Source: Phreatobacter aquaticus (GTDB taxonomy: Bacteria > Pseudomonadota > Alphaproteobacteria > Rhizobiales > Phreatobacteraceae). Taken from it: 64,000 nucleotides of DNA. The position numbers and the translations under genes were made by a program. Below the pieces are notes generated by a model. It was not told the origin of the DNA. It worked only from the letters and a program-made list of their open reading frames with translations, and made no database searches. How positions within the stretch are numbered: the first letter of the stretch is position 1; each line of letters starts with the position of its first letter. The DNA is taken from positions 2,938,828-3,002,827 of the forward strand of contig NZ_CP039865.1 in the NCBI RefSeq assembly GCF_005160265.1, in the 5' to 3' direction. Positions 1 to 8,655 of the stretch are shown here, in pieces.

Positions 1-86
1 CTGGCTGCGCCGCCAAGGGCTGCCGCGAGAGCCGCAATCGCGAGGCTCTGGCCTAGCCGGCGGGTTGAAGAAACTGTGCGCGCCAT
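1..86 (-). CDS. Secreted or lipid-free exported protein, N-terminal fragment
   Basis: Reading the minus strand from the ATG at 86-84 gives 28 codons that run off the window edge. The peptide begins with a basic stretch (MARTVSSTRR) followed by an alanine/leucine-rich hydrophobic core, which is a typical Sec signal peptide. Nothing of the mature protein is visible, so its function cannot be named. A hairpin at 116-137 separates it from the gene that ends at 224, so it probably has its own promoter in the short space between. Confidence 0.55.
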   Translation of the reverse strand, partial: MARTVSSTRRLGQSLAIAALAAALGGAA

Positions 87-115
87 GGTCGTTCCCCGGA
101 AAGGTGGCAAGGGCA

Positions 116-137
116 AACCCGCCAGTCGTGGCGGGTT
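116..137 (-). terminator. Hairpin terminator after the AhpD-like gene
   Basis: A perfect 9-bp stem (AACCCGCCA / TGGCGGGTT) with a 4-base loop. Read on the minus strand it ends in TTTG, a short U tract. It lies downstream of the minus-strand genes ending at 224 and upstream of the next one starting at 86. Confidence 0.55.
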
Positions 138-223
138 CTGGATCATGCCCCTAGTCAACCATGAATTGAGGCGAATTGGCGACCGTTGAAACGCTGCGTC
201 ACCGCGACATTCCGCGTCAGCGG

Positions 224-643
224 TCAATCCTCGGTGATGGACCGTGGCGGCTGACGCAGAAAGGCGGCGTCGACCGGCACCTGGAGGCCCGTTGCCAGCC
301 GATTGGTTTCGCTCGCCATGCCGACGACGGCCATCAGTTCCATGAACTGGGCGTCGGACATGCCCTTGGCGCGCGCGGCGGCCGCATGCGAGTTGATGCA
401 ATAGTTGCAGCCATTGGCAATCGACACCGCGACATAGATCAGTTCCTTGGTCAGCGGGTCGAGGGCGCCCGGCGCCATCACCTGCTTGATGCTCTCCCAG
501 GTCCGCTTCAGGCTGACGGGGTCATGGGCCAGCGCCCGCCAGAAATTGTTGACGAAGTCGCTCTTCCGGGTCTCCCGGATGTCGGCGAAGACCGCTGCCG
601 CCTCCGGCGAGAGCTGGTCGTCATCGAGAAGCGGCATGGTCAT
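224..643 (-). CDS. Carboxymuconolactone decarboxylase / AhpD-like protein
   Basis: A small all-helical protein of the CMD/AhpD family. The motif GCNYCINSH, about residues 78-86, carries the CxxC pair (C79, C82) and the following His86 that act as the thiol redox centre in AhpD-type peroxidase partners. The family covers alkylhydroperoxidase partners and gamma-carboxymuconolactone decarboxylase; the CxxC-x3-H pattern favours the redox type. I chose the ATG at 643, preceded by a GAGAG stretch; a TTG at 691 overlapping the upstream stop codon (TTGA) would add 16 residues. It follows the M20 peptidase gene on the same strand and is probably co-transcribed with it. Confidence 0.8.
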   Translation of the reverse strand: MTMPLLDDDQLSPEAAAVFADIRETRKSDFVNNFWRALAHDPVSLKRTWESIKQVMAPGALDPLTKELIYVAVSIANGCNYCINSHAAAARAKGMSDAQFMELMAVVGMASETNRLATGLQVPVDAAFLRQPPRSITED

Positions 644-687
644 CGGCGTTACTCTCGGCTCTGTTGGCCAGGATTCTGGCGGTTGGC

Positions 688-1818
688 TCAACCCGCCAGA
701 TCCTCGATCAGGCCGGCGAGGATTGTCCCGCGCGGGGTGATCGAGCGAATGTCGCAGAATTCTTCCTTGGTGTGGATGCCGCCACCCCAGACCCCGAGCC
801 CGTCAAGCGTCGGAACGCCAAGCGCGCCGGTGAAATTGCCGTCCGAGCCGCCGCCCGACTGCATGTGATCGAACGGCCAGCCATGGGCATCGGCAATCGC
901 CTTGGCCTTGGCATAGAGCGCCATGGTTGCGGCATTCGCGACATAGAGCGGCCGGACCGGTCCCGCCTCGATGGTGACCCGCGTGCCGGGGAAGGGCGCC
1001 CGCATCGTGCGCAGGCGCTGGTCGATATCGGCGACATCCTCGGGCGTCGCGGCGACACACAGCACTTCCGCCGAACACAGCACCGGCACCACATTGACCC
1101 AGGTGCCGGAATTGACCCGGCCGACCGCGAAGGTCTGCCCCTTATCGTAGTCCGACCAGTCTTCCATCGTCTCGATGAGCCGGGCCATGGCGCGAATCGA
1201 GCTTACCCCGCGCCGGATGGCGGCACCCGCATGGGACGGCTGGCCATGAACATGGATGTTGTAGCGCAGCACCGCATGGCGGCCGGTGACGCAGACATGG
1301 TCGCGGCCGGGTTCGGGCACGAGCACATGCGCGTGCTTCTTCGCTTCGGCCTCGATGGTCGCGCGCGACGACGGCGAGCCGACCTCCTCGTCGGGGATCA
1401 GGACCACCGTCACGGTCCGCTTCAGTTTGCCGCCGCGCGCCGCGATCAGCTTGGCGAGCACATGCAGCGTCAGCACCGTGCCGCCCTTCATGTCGGTGAC
1501 GCCAGGACCGTAGAGCTTGTCGCCTTCGATCCGGATGGGGAGCGGACCCGCCAGTGTGCCGACGGCATGGACCGTGTCGACATGGGCGAGGATCAGCAGG
1601 CCGGGCCTTGGCTCCGCGCCATCGAGCCGGCCCACCACCACATCGCCGAAGCCGAGCGTGCCCGCCTGCCGCTCGATGCGGAAACCCATGGCAGCCAGGT
1701 CCTTGGCGCCCTCGTCGAGCATGCGGTTGACCGCACCTGCGTCATAGGTCGGGCTCTCGATCGAGGCCCAGCGGATGATGTCGGCGACGACCTGGTCCAC
1801 ATTGGCGGTGACGGGCAT
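688..1818 (-). CDS. M20 family metallopeptidase (carboxypeptidase G2-like)
   Basis: A di-zinc hydrolase of the M20/M28 clan, 376 residues, without a clear signal peptide. The metal and catalytic residues are all visible: HVD at 79-81, DMKGG with D109, DEE with E144/E145, E169 in VPEPG, and a late His in GIHTKEE (about 349). A dimerisation-domain motif GQPSHAG lies between. In this family carboxypeptidase G2 and peptidase T-like enzymes cleave C-terminal glutamate or small N-acyl amino acids; the true substrate cannot be read from sequence. The AhpD-like gene follows immediately downstream. Confidence 0.85.
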   Translation of the reverse strand: MPVTANVDQVVADIIRWASIESPTYDAGAVNRMLDEGAKDLAAMGFRIERQAGTLGFGDVVVGRLDGAEPRPGLLILAHVDTVHAVGTLAGPLPIRIEGDKLYGPGVTDMKGGTVLTLHVLAKLIAARGGKLKRTVTVVLIPDEEVGSPSSRATIEAEAKKHAHVLVPEPGRDHVCVTGRHAVLRYNIHVHGQPSHAGAAIRRGVSSIRAMARLIETMEDWSDYDKGQTFAVGRVNSGTWVNVVPVLCSAEVLCVAATPEDVADIDQRLRTMRAPFPGTRVTIEAGPVRPLYVANAATMALYAKAKAIADAHGWPFDHMQSGGGSDGNFTGALGVPTLDGLGVWGGGIHTKEEFCDIRSITPRGTILAGLIEDLAG

Positions 1819-1872
1819 GCAAGGCTCCTCCTGATGATGGAGCGGAGCCTAGGGCGGGTTCTGCGCGGGCGT

Positions 1873-2961
1873 CTACGGCGATTGCCGCTCGCGAGCTATG
1901 ATCCCGAAATTCTGGCCGCCGAACTGCTGGTCGATCCGCTTGAGGCGGCTGTCGTGATCCGACCAGTTGAAGCGCCCGGTATTGCGGCCGGCTGAGGGCC
2001 CCTCGACAGGTGTCCCGGCAACCGCAGGGGCTGTGCGCGTGGGCAGGACGATGCCGCGGGCGAGCGGCGAGCCGATCGCGTTCAGGTACACCGCGGCCCT
2101 GCGGCAATATTCGAAGGAGAGCGCACTCATCTGCGCCTCGTCCCAGCCGGTGCGATATTTCATTAGGGCTTCGCAGACATTGCCGCCCGCGCGCTCCCAT
2201 GCGCCTGCGAGATAGGTCACGCCGAGCCGGATATTGGTCTCAGGTTCGAACAGGTCCTGGACCGAGCCCTCGAAGCCGATCTGCTTGGCGATGCTCGGAC
2301 GCAGCTGCATGACGCCGATCTCGTCGGCATTGCCGACGGCCTGCGGATTATACGCGCTCTCGATGGTGGCCACGGCATCGGCCAGGTCGATCGGAACCCG
2401 GCTCGCCTCGGCTTGCCTGCGCAGCGTGGCGAAATGCGCGGCCCGCCCGGTCGGGAACTGGTGTTCCGAAAAGACCCGGCCTTCCACACGGCGCGTCGGG
2501 GCTTCCGCAAACGGGGCCTCCGCCGGCGCAGGCTGGGTCGGCGGCTGGGTGACAACCGGAGCCGCCGGAAGCGGTGGTGCCTCTGCCGGCCGGGCCGCAC
2601 CGGCCGCCTGGAAGGCATCGTCGATCCGGCTGGGTGGCGCGAGCGGTGGCTCGGTCACTGCGGGCGCCGCAGGAGGGACACTGGCGAGCCGCGGCGGAGC
2701 TGGTTCTTCCTCGGTTGCCACGGCTGCCGGCCTGTCCTCCGGCGGAGGCAGGGGCAGGGGCGCCGTGCGTGGCGCACCGGTTTCCGCCTGAGTCGGGCGC
2801 GGCGCCGCCCGACGTGCCGGCGCTGGCCGCGCAGCAGGCTGGCTGGCGACACCGGGTGGCGTCAGGTCCATCTGTGCCTGTGCTTCGCGGGGCTGGGCAA
2901 GGGCGCCCAGCAGCACCAGCGCGACGCCGCCCAGGAGACAGGTCTTGATCCCGATCTGCAT
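1873..2961 (-). CDS. Secreted lytic transglycosylase with proline-rich linker
   Basis: Cleaves the glycan strand of peptidoglycan in the periplasm. The 362-residue protein has a signal peptide (cleavage near AQAQ, residue 30), then about 130 residues rich in Pro and Ala, then an SLT (Slt70-type, GH23-like) domain from about residue 175 to 310. The catalytic glutamate is E201 in the motif ATIESAYNP, followed by GVMQL and a TNIRLG motif, both typical of the fold. The long linker may let the enzyme reach through the murein. It starts at an ATG and is probably transcribed alone. Confidence 0.87.
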   Translation of the reverse strand: MQIGIKTCLLGGVALVLLGALAQPREAQAQMDLTPPGVASQPAARPAPARRAAPRPTQAETGAPRTAPLPLPPPEDRPAAVATEEEPAPPRLASVPPAAPAVTEPPLAPPSRIDDAFQAAGAARPAEAPPLPAAPVVTQPPTQPAPAEAPFAEAPTRRVEGRVFSEHQFPTGRAAHFATLRRQAEASRVPIDLADAVATIESAYNPQAVGNADEIGVMQLRPSIAKQIGFEGSVQDLFEPETNIRLGVTYLAGAWERAGGNVCEALMKYRTGWDEAQMSALSFEYCRRAAVYLNAIGSPLARGIVLPTRTAPAVAGTPVEGPSAGRNTGRFNWSDHDSRLKRIDQQFGGQNFGIIARERQSP

Positions 2962-3009
2962 GGTGAGAGTTTAGTCGCAGGTGGCCGTCATGGCTACCCG
3001 CAGCCGCGC

Positions 3010-3882
3010 CTATCGGCTCCTGATACGCGTTCCGACCAGCACGACCAGAGCAACAACACCGGCAAAGGCAAGTGTTTCGGCGCCGATCGGCTCACCAAGC
3101 AGCCAGGCGGCGATGGCCAGCGTCACAAAGGTTTGAAGCAGCTGCACCTGGCTGACGCGCGCGATCCCGCCGAGCGCGAGACCGGCATTCCAGAAGAAGA
3201 AGCCGATATACTGACTGACCAGCGCGAGATAGGCGAAGGCGAGCCAGGCCGTCATCGGGACCGCACCATAGGAGGCCGGTCCGGTCAGATAGGTCAGCGG
3301 CAGCGTTGCGGGCAGCGCCATCACCAGCATCCAGGACACGACCTCCCAGCCGGGCCGCGTGCCTGTCAGAACCGCGCTCAACGTGTAACCGAGGCCCGCG
3401 GCAGCGACGGCGGCCAGCAGGAACAGGTCGCCGATCGACAACGACAGCCCACCGGACTGGCGAAGTGTGAAGGCCACGACGATCGCCGCGCCGATCAGGC
3501 CCATCAGCCAGAAGGCCGGTGACGGCCGCTCACCGGTGACAAGAGCCGATGCAGCTGCGGTCGCCAGCGGCAGGATGCCCATGACGATGGCGCCGTGGCT
3601 TGCCTCGGTCGTCACCATGGCGAGCGCCATGAATCCGGGAAACCCGGTGATCAGGCAGAGCGCGACGATGCCATAGCGTCCCCATTCAACGCGGGGCGGC
3701 GGCTTGCAGCCGAGCGCCAGCAGCACGACCACCGAAACAAGGCCTGCCGCCGAGGCCCGGCCGAAGGTCACGAACCATGGATCGAGCGAGGCGACCGCCA
3801 GTCTGGTCATGGGCAGGGTCGCGCCGAACAGCACGACGCCGACGAAACCGAGGGCAAGGCCAAGAACCGGGCGGTGGGGCAT
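3010..3882 (-). CDS. EamA/DMT-family transporter
   Basis: An inner-membrane protein of about 290 residues with roughly ten hydrophobic segments arranged as two EamA repeats, the pattern of drug/metabolite exporters. I chose the ATG at 3882 (MPHRPVLGLAL), because the 45 residues encoded upstream are hydrophilic, low-complexity and unlike the family. The motif FGATLPMTRLAV near the start fits the first repeat. The transported compound is not known. It is divergent from the TRAP receptor gene at 4147 across a 264-bp intergenic region. Confidence 0.8.
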   Translation of the reverse strand: MPHRPVLGLALGFVGVVLFGATLPMTRLAVASLDPWFVTFGRASAAGLVSVVVLLALGCKPPPRVEWGRYGIVALCLITGFPGFMALAMVTTEASHGAIVMGILPLATAAASALVTGERPSPAFWLMGLIGAAIVVAFTLRQSGGLSLSIGDLFLLAAVAAAGLGYTLSAVLTGTRPGWEVVSWMLVMALPATLPLTYLTGPASYGAVPMTAWLAFAYLALVSQYIGFFFWNAGLALGGIARVSQVQLLQTFVTLAIAAWLLGEPIGAETLAFAGVVALVVLVGTRIRSR

Positions 3883-4146
3883 GGAGGGGGCGCCAATGAA
3901 CGGGCAGCGACCTTCGGTTCGGCGGTCTGGTTCGGCAAACGCATTTTGCTGATGCCATCCATCACCCAGGGGCGGCGCAGCGGGTGCCCCTCCCTGAGCG
4001 AATGGCCGGCCTGACATTTCTGGGGCGGCGAGCCGGTCCCGAACGCTCTATGGTCCCGCCGCCTGGCGTCGTCGCGGCATGTCCTGAACGAGGGCGTAGC
4101 TCACGCGACAATGCCGGCCCATTCAAAGAGACATTGAGGACGTTCC

Positions 4147-5244
4147 ATGGACCGCCGCCGATTCATCACAACAACCGGTCTCGCGACCGGTGCCGCAGCG
4201 GCCGTCGCTGCCCCAGCCGTTGCTCAGACGAACCCGAAGGTGACCTGGCGGCTGACATCGAGCTATCCGAAGAGCCTCGACACGCTCTATGGCCTGTCGC
4301 TCCAGGTGGCCAAGCGGGTGGCCGAACTGACCGACAACAATTTCCAGATCCAGACCTTCGCCGCCGGCGAAGTCGTGCCGGCGCTCGCCGCCCTCGACGC
4401 CGTGCAGAACGGCACGGTCGAATGCGCCCACACCCTGTCGAGCTTCTATATCGGCAAGGATCCGGCTTTCGCCTTTGATACCTCGCTGCCCTTCGGCCTC
4501 AACACCCGCCAGCACAATGCCTGGCTCTATCAGGGTGGCGGTCTCGAGCTGATCCGTGACTTCTACAAGGCCTACAACATCCACATCATCCCCTCGGGCA
4601 ATACCGGCGCGCAGATGGGCGGCTGGTTCCGCAAGGAGATCAGGACGGTTGCTGATCTCAAGGGCCTGAAGATGCGCATTGCCGGCCTTGGCGGCACCAT
4701 TCTCGCCCGCCTCGGCGTCGTGCCCCAGCAGATCGGCGGTGGTGACATCTATCCGGCGCTGGAGCGCGGCACGATCGATGCCGCCGAGTTCTCCGGTCCC
4801 CACGATGACGAGAAGCTCGGCTTCCAGAAGGTCGCCAAGTACTATTATTACCCGGGCTGGTGGGAAGGCTGCGCCAACGTCGCCTTCATCGTGAACCAGG
4901 ACAAGTGGGCAAGCCTGCCGCCGGCCTATCGCGCCGCCCTTGAGGCCGCCTGCGCCGAAGCGCTGACCCTGGGTGTCGCCAAGTACGACAACCAGAACCC
5001 CGATGCGCTGTTCCGCCTCGTGGCGGCCGGCGCCGAACTGCGCGCCTTCCCGCAGGAGATCATGCAGGCAGCCTTCAAGGAGGCGATGGCGCTCTATGGC
5101 GAACTCGCCGCCAGCAATCCGAACTTCAAGAAGTTCTACGATTCCTGGCTGCCCTACTGGCGCAAGGAGCAGGTCTGGTTCCGGGTGGCCGAACTGCCCT
5201 TCGACGCCTTCGTGTCGAGCCAGGCGCAGATGCAGGGCCGCTGA
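4147..5244 (+). CDS. TRAP transporter solute receptor (FcbT1/DctP type), orphan
   Basis: A periplasmic solute-binding protein, 365 residues. The N-terminus MDRRRFITTTGLATG looks like a twin-arginine signal, with cleavage after AVAQ. The body matches the mannitol/chloroaromatic class of TRAP receptors: [37 protein letters not shown], and YYYPGWWEG. It is clearly paralogous to the receptor at 19540. No TRAP permease is encoded beside it, so it must use a distant one, possibly the dctQM pair at 20.9-23.5 kb. The bound substrate is unknown. Confidence 0.88.
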   Translation: MDRRRFITTTGLATGAAAAVAAPAVAQTNPKVTWRLTSSYPKSLDTLYGLSLQVAKRVAELTDNNFQIQTFAAGEVVPALAALDAVQNGTVECAHTLSSFYIGKDPAFAFDTSLPFGLNTRQHNAWLYQGGGLELIRDFYKAYNIHIIPSGNTGAQMGGWFRKEIRTVADLKGLKMRIAGLGGTILARLGVVPQQIGGGDIYPALERGTIDAAEFSGPHDDEKLGFQKVAKYYYYPGWWEGCANVAFIVNQDKWASLPPAYRAALEAACAEALTLGVAKYDNQNPDALFRLVAAGAELRAFPQEIMQAAFKEAMALYGELAASNPNFKKFYDSWLPYWRKEQVWFRVAELPFDAFVSSQAQMQGR

Positions 5245-5309
5245 TAGCCCGCGAAACCGCTCCCCCGGTTCCTGCCGGGGGAGTACCCCTCCCGTCAGGA
5301 GTGATCCCC

Positions 5310-6005
5310 TTGGCCGATCCGATCTTCTACGTCGTCGAGGTGGATGTTCCCGATGCCGAGCTTCCAGGCTTCGCCGCCTGGTATGCCTCCGTCCACGCGC
5401 CCCATCTCTACCAGGCCGGGTTCACGGCCTGCGCGTCCTATCTTGCCTTCGAGGGCGGGTTGAAGACGGTCGATGTCTATCAGGGGCCGGACTGGAGCCT
5501 GTTCGAGACCGAGGCCTTCGCGCGCTATCGCGACATCGCCGTGCGTGATCGCTATCGTCCGGCCTTTCTGGCGAGCCTCGACGCCTGGCGCACTGTCTAT
5601 GTCGATGTGCCCTGTGCCACCCCAGCCATCGTGACCGGCGCGACGCCACTCGATGCCGACGGCCTGTCGATCTGGCGCTTCCGTGGCGGTGATGCCGAAG
5701 CGCGTCGTCTCACCGGCTGGCTGGAAGGCGAGGGCGCCGCGGCCCTCACCGCGCTCGGCGCGAAGGGCCTTCGCGTGCTCAGGCGTGGCCGCGACACGCC
5801 GACCGGCATCACGATGCGGCCCGACCTCGCCCTCGTCGTCGAATGGCCGGCCCGCCCACCGGCCAGCGTCCAAAGTCTTGTCATGCTGCCGGCGGACTTG
5901 GCGGCCCTCATGCCCGACCCGCCCTTCACCGGCGGCCGGCTCTATCCCTGGGCCGAGGACGAGGGCCTGTGCAGCGATCTCGTCGAAACCGTCTCAGGCG
6001 GCTGA
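5310..6005 (+). CDS. Conserved hypothetical protein, possible two-domain alpha/beta barrel
   Basis: About 231 residues, soluble, with no signal peptide. I do not recognise a named family. The N-terminal half (FYVVEVDVPDAELPGFAAWY, then a CASYLAFEG strand) resembles small dimeric ferredoxin-like barrels, and the second half may repeat that fold, but this is inference. The TTG at 5310 has AGGAG eight bases upstream; a GTG at 5301 would overlap the same Shine-Dalgarno bases. It follows the TRAP receptor by 65 bp and may be co-transcribed, which suggests a role in handling the imported compound. Confidence 0.6.
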   Translation: MADPIFYVVEVDVPDAELPGFAAWYASVHAPHLYQAGFTACASYLAFEGGLKTVDVYQGPDWSLFETEAFARYRDIAVRDRYRPAFLASLDAWRTVYVDVPCATPAIVTGATPLDADGLSIWRFRGGDAEARRLTGWLEGEGAAALTALGAKGLRVLRRGRDTPTGITMRPDLALVVEWPARPPASVQSLVMLPADLAALMPDPPFTGGRLYPWAEDEGLCSDLVETVSGG

Positions 6006-6082
6006 CCAAGCTGGCTTCACTGGCAAATATTCCTATGATCTGATAGGGTCCCGATCGGAGGCGTTCTCACAGAGAGAGTGCC

Positions 6083-6709
6083 ATGATCACGATCGAGATT
6101 GTCCGGCGGCTGTTCCCGAATGCACCGCCTGAGAATGCAACGGCCTTTGCCGAACAGGCGCAGTCCCTGTTCGCTGAATTCGGGATCTCCGCCCGCCCTG
6201 AAAGGCTGCATTTTTTTCTGGCCCAGACTGGCCATGAATCCGGCCTTGTCCTGCGCGAGGAGAACCTCAACTACTCGGCGTCCCGGCTCAGGGCCGTCTG
6301 GCCGCGCCGCTTCCCGACCGAGGGCGCGACGCTCGGCTTCGCTCACAATCCGCGCGCCCTGGCCAATCGGGTCTATGGCGGCCGGATGGGCAATGACGGT
6401 CCCGACGACGGCTGGATCTATCGCGGTCGCGGCTATCTGCAGATCACCGGGAAGCATGGGTATTCCATGGTGGGCCGGCACGCAGGCCTCGATCTCGTCG
6501 CTCACCCGGAGCTTGCGCTGCAACTGCCCCACGCCCTGCGGATTGCCTGCGGGTTCTGGGACTGGAAGGGGTTGAACGCCGTCTGCGACACCGGCGACTT
6601 CGCAGCCGTGACCCGCGTCATCAATGGCGGCTTGACGGGCCTCGCCGACCGGCGGGCCTGGCTGGAGAGAGTGCTCCGTCGTGTTCCAGGAAACCTCCGG
6701 CTTGCCTGA
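6083..6709 (+). CDS. GH19 chitinase/lysozyme-like glycoside hydrolase
   Basis: A 208-residue single-domain enzyme of glycoside hydrolase family 19. The motifs FLAQTGHESG (E52 as likely general acid), EENLNYSA, NRVYGGRMGN, GWIYRGRGYLQITGK and VTRVINGG are all family hallmarks. Bacterial proteins of this size are often phage-type endolysins cutting peptidoglycan rather than chitin. There is no signal peptide and no phage gene around it, so either it is a domesticated endolysin or release depends on another route. It starts at ATG with a weak upstream site (AGAGAG). Confidence 0.85.
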   Translation: MITIEIVRRLFPNAPPENATAFAEQAQSLFAEFGISARPERLHFFLAQTGHESGLVLREENLNYSASRLRAVWPRRFPTEGATLGFAHNPRALANRVYGGRMGNDGPDDGWIYRGRGYLQITGKHGYSMVGRHAGLDLVAHPELALQLPHALRIACGFWDWKGLNAVCDTGDFAAVTRVINGGLTGLADRRAWLERVLRRVPGNLRLA

Positions 6710-6727
6710 GGGAGACCCGGACATGGC

Positions 6728-6758
6728 GAGCCCCCGGACGGTTTCCCGCCGGGGGCTC
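6728..6758. terminator. Possible bidirectional hairpin between GH19 gene and rnpB
   Basis: A 10-bp perfect stem (GAGCCCCCGG / CCGGGGGCTC) around an 11-base loop. It sits just past the GH19 stop codon and just past the 3' end of rnpB. Neither strand has a clear run of T, so termination is inferred from position only. Confidence 0.4.
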
Positions 6759-6765
6759 TCAACAT

Positions 6766-7153
6766 GTCAGTCGGCCTATAAGCCGGGTTTTGTGGGGCGG
6801 GATTGCTCCCGCGTGACGACCATTCCTCTAGGACGCCCATTGCTGGACGCCTCTGGCAACCTACCCGGACAACGACGCGGATCCACGCCTGAAGGGTTGC
6901 CCCTCCTGTTGTCCCTATTCGGTTTTGCTCCCGGTGGGGTTTACCGTGCCGCTTCCGTTGCCGGTCGCGCGGTGGGCTCTTACCCCACCGTTTCACCCTT
7001 GCCGGAGCATGCCCCGGCGGTCTCTTCTCTGTGGCACTGTCCCTGGGGTCGCCCCCGCCGGATGTTATCCGGCACCGTGTTTCCGTGGAGCCCGGACTTT
7101 CCTCCCCCGCGCCCTTTCGGGTGATGCGGCGGCGGCCGTCCGGCCGGCTGACC
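6766..7153 (-). ncRNA. rnpB: RNase P RNA (class A)
   Basis: The catalytic RNA that matures tRNA 5' ends. Read on the minus strand it carries the diagnostic conserved pieces in order: GAGGAAAGTCCGGGCTC near the 5' end, GGACAGTGCCACAGA, GGGTGAAACGGTGGGGTAAG, and the 3' block ending ACAAAACCCGGCTTAT. The ends were set by helix P1: GGTCAGCCGGCC at the 5' end pairs with GGCCGACTGAC at the 3' end. About 388 nt, normal for an alphaproteobacterial type A RNA. A promoter-like TTGACA lies just upstream. Confidence 0.95.
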
Positions 7154-7158
7154 GGGCT

Positions 7159-7187
7159 TCATTGCGATGGGGTGAGGGGGGTGTCAA
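7159..7187 (-). promoter_or_regulatory. Likely rnpB promoter
   Basis: On the minus strand a perfect -35 hexamer TTGACA (7187-7182) is followed after 17 bases by CAATGA (7164-7159), a weak -10. This would start transcription about at the 5' end deduced for rnpB from helix P1. Confidence 0.5.
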
Positions 7188-7287
7188 GCGCAGGATACCG
7201 GCGCGCCTCGTCAATCAACGGTATTTGGTCTTGCCTAGGCTGCTCTGCTAAGCCTTGGGAACGTCCTCGATCCCGTCTGGAAGCCTC

Positions 7288-8634
7288 ATGCCATCGCCTC
7301 TCTGGTCTCCGCTCTTCGGTTCGCCTGCCATGGAGGATGTGTGGTCCGACCGCGCGGCGATCAGCGCCATGCTGCATTTCGAAGTGGCGCTCGCCGCAGC
7401 CGAGGCCGAGGCGGGCGTCATCCCGTCCGATGCTGTCTCGCCCATTGCTGTGGCCACCGGCGCCGACATCGATATCGAGACGCTCGCCGCCTCGGCTGGC
7501 ATCGCTGGCAACTCGGCCATTCCACTGGTCAAGATGCTGACCGCGATGGTTGCGGCATCCGATCCGGAGGCGGCGAAATGGGTCCATTACGGGGCCACCA
7601 GCCAGGATGTGATGGACACCGGCGTCGTGCTGCAGCTGCGCGAAGCCTTCCGCCTGCTGGATGATGACCTCACGCGTGCCGCCGCGGCCGCTGCAGTCCT
7701 TGCCAAGGCCCATCGCGACACGCCGATGGCAGGCCGCACCTGGCTGCAGCAGGCCTTGCCGATCACCTTCGGGTTGAAGATCGCGGGCACGCTGGACGCG
7801 CTGATGCGCCATCGGCAGCGTCTGGCGGAAGCGCTTCCGCGCGTCCTGGCGCTGCAGTTCGGCGGTGCGGCCGGCACGCTGGCCTCGCTTGGCGACAAGG
7901 GTCCGCAGGTTGCGCGATTGCTTGCCGACAAGCTCAATCTGGCGCCGCCGGACACGCCCTGGCATGGCCAGCGCGACCGCATGCTCGAAGCCGCTGCGCT
8001 GATGGCCGGCATCGTGGCGACCACAGCCAAACTCGCCCGCGACATCGCCCTGATGATGCAGACCGAGGTCGGCGAAGTTCTGGAGCCATCTGCTCCCGGC
8101 CGCGGCGGCTCGTCGACCATGCCCCACAAGCGCAATCCCATGCTGTCGGCGACGATCCTCGGCGCGGCCGGTCTCGCCCCGCAGCTGCTGGCGTCCGTCG
8201 CGGCCGGTGGCGTCGGCGAGCATGAGCGCTTCACCGGTGGCTGGCAGTCCGAATGGCTGGCCTTGCCGCAACTGGCGCGGCTGGCCGGAGGCGCACTCCA
8301 TCACGCGATCGAACTTCTGGAGGGGCTGGAGGTCAGGCCCGATCGCATGCTGGCCAATCTCGGCCTCACCGACGGTCTGCTGATGGCGGAAGCGGTTCAG
8401 ATGGCACTGAGCCCGGCGCTCGGCCGCCTGGTTGCACACGATCGGATCGAGGCCGCTTGCCGTGTGGCCGTCGCCGAGGGCAGGGCGCTTGTCGACGTGC
8501 TGGCCGAGGACACTGTCATCACGGCGATTGCCGGGCCAGCGGATATGGCGCGGCTGCTCGACCCCACAAGCTATCTCGGAGCAGCCGGCCAGTTCGTCGA
8601 CCGGGTTCTGGAGCGGCATGCGGCGAGCGGTTGA
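7288..8634 (+). CDS. pcaB: 3-carboxy-cis,cis-muconate cycloisomerase
   Basis: Cytoplasmic enzyme of the protocatechuate branch of the beta-ketoadipate pathway; it lactonises 3-carboxymuconate to 4-carboxymuconolactone. The 448-residue protein is of the fumarase/aspartase superfamily: GATSQDV at 102-108, TWLQQALP at about 151, and the superfamily signature GSSTMPHKRNP at 274-284. The opening sequence SPLF is typical of PcaB. I took the ATG at 7288 rather than an upstream TTG at 7255. No other pca gene lies beside it here, so it is either a stand-alone gene or a related lyase; PcaB remains the best call. Confidence 0.82.
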   Translation: MPSPLWSPLFGSPAMEDVWSDRAAISAMLHFEVALAAAEAEAGVIPSDAVSPIAVATGADIDIETLAASAGIAGNSAIPLVKMLTAMVAASDPEAAKWVHYGATSQDVMDTGVVLQLREAFRLLDDDLTRAAAAAAVLAKAHRDTPMAGRTWLQQALPITFGLKIAGTLDALMRHRQRLAEALPRVLALQFGGAAGTLASLGDKGPQVARLLADKLNLAPPDTPWHGQRDRMLEAAALMAGIVATTAKLARDIALMMQTEVGEVLEPSAPGRGGSSTMPHKRNPMLSATILGAAGLAPQLLASVAAGGVGEHERFTGGWQSEWLALPQLARLAGGALHHAIELLEGLEVRPDRMLANLGLTDGLLMAEAVQMALSPALGRLVAHDRIEAACRVAVAEGRALVDVLAEDTVITAIAGPADMARLLDPTSYLGAAGQFVDRVLERHAASG

Positions 8635-8655
8635 TATCCCGCCCGCCGGTGCCGA

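Noticed and set aside
7159-8619. 486-codon open frame antisense to pcaB, overlapping rnpB upstream region
   Set aside because: No family features; PcaB motifs on the other strand are unambiguous.
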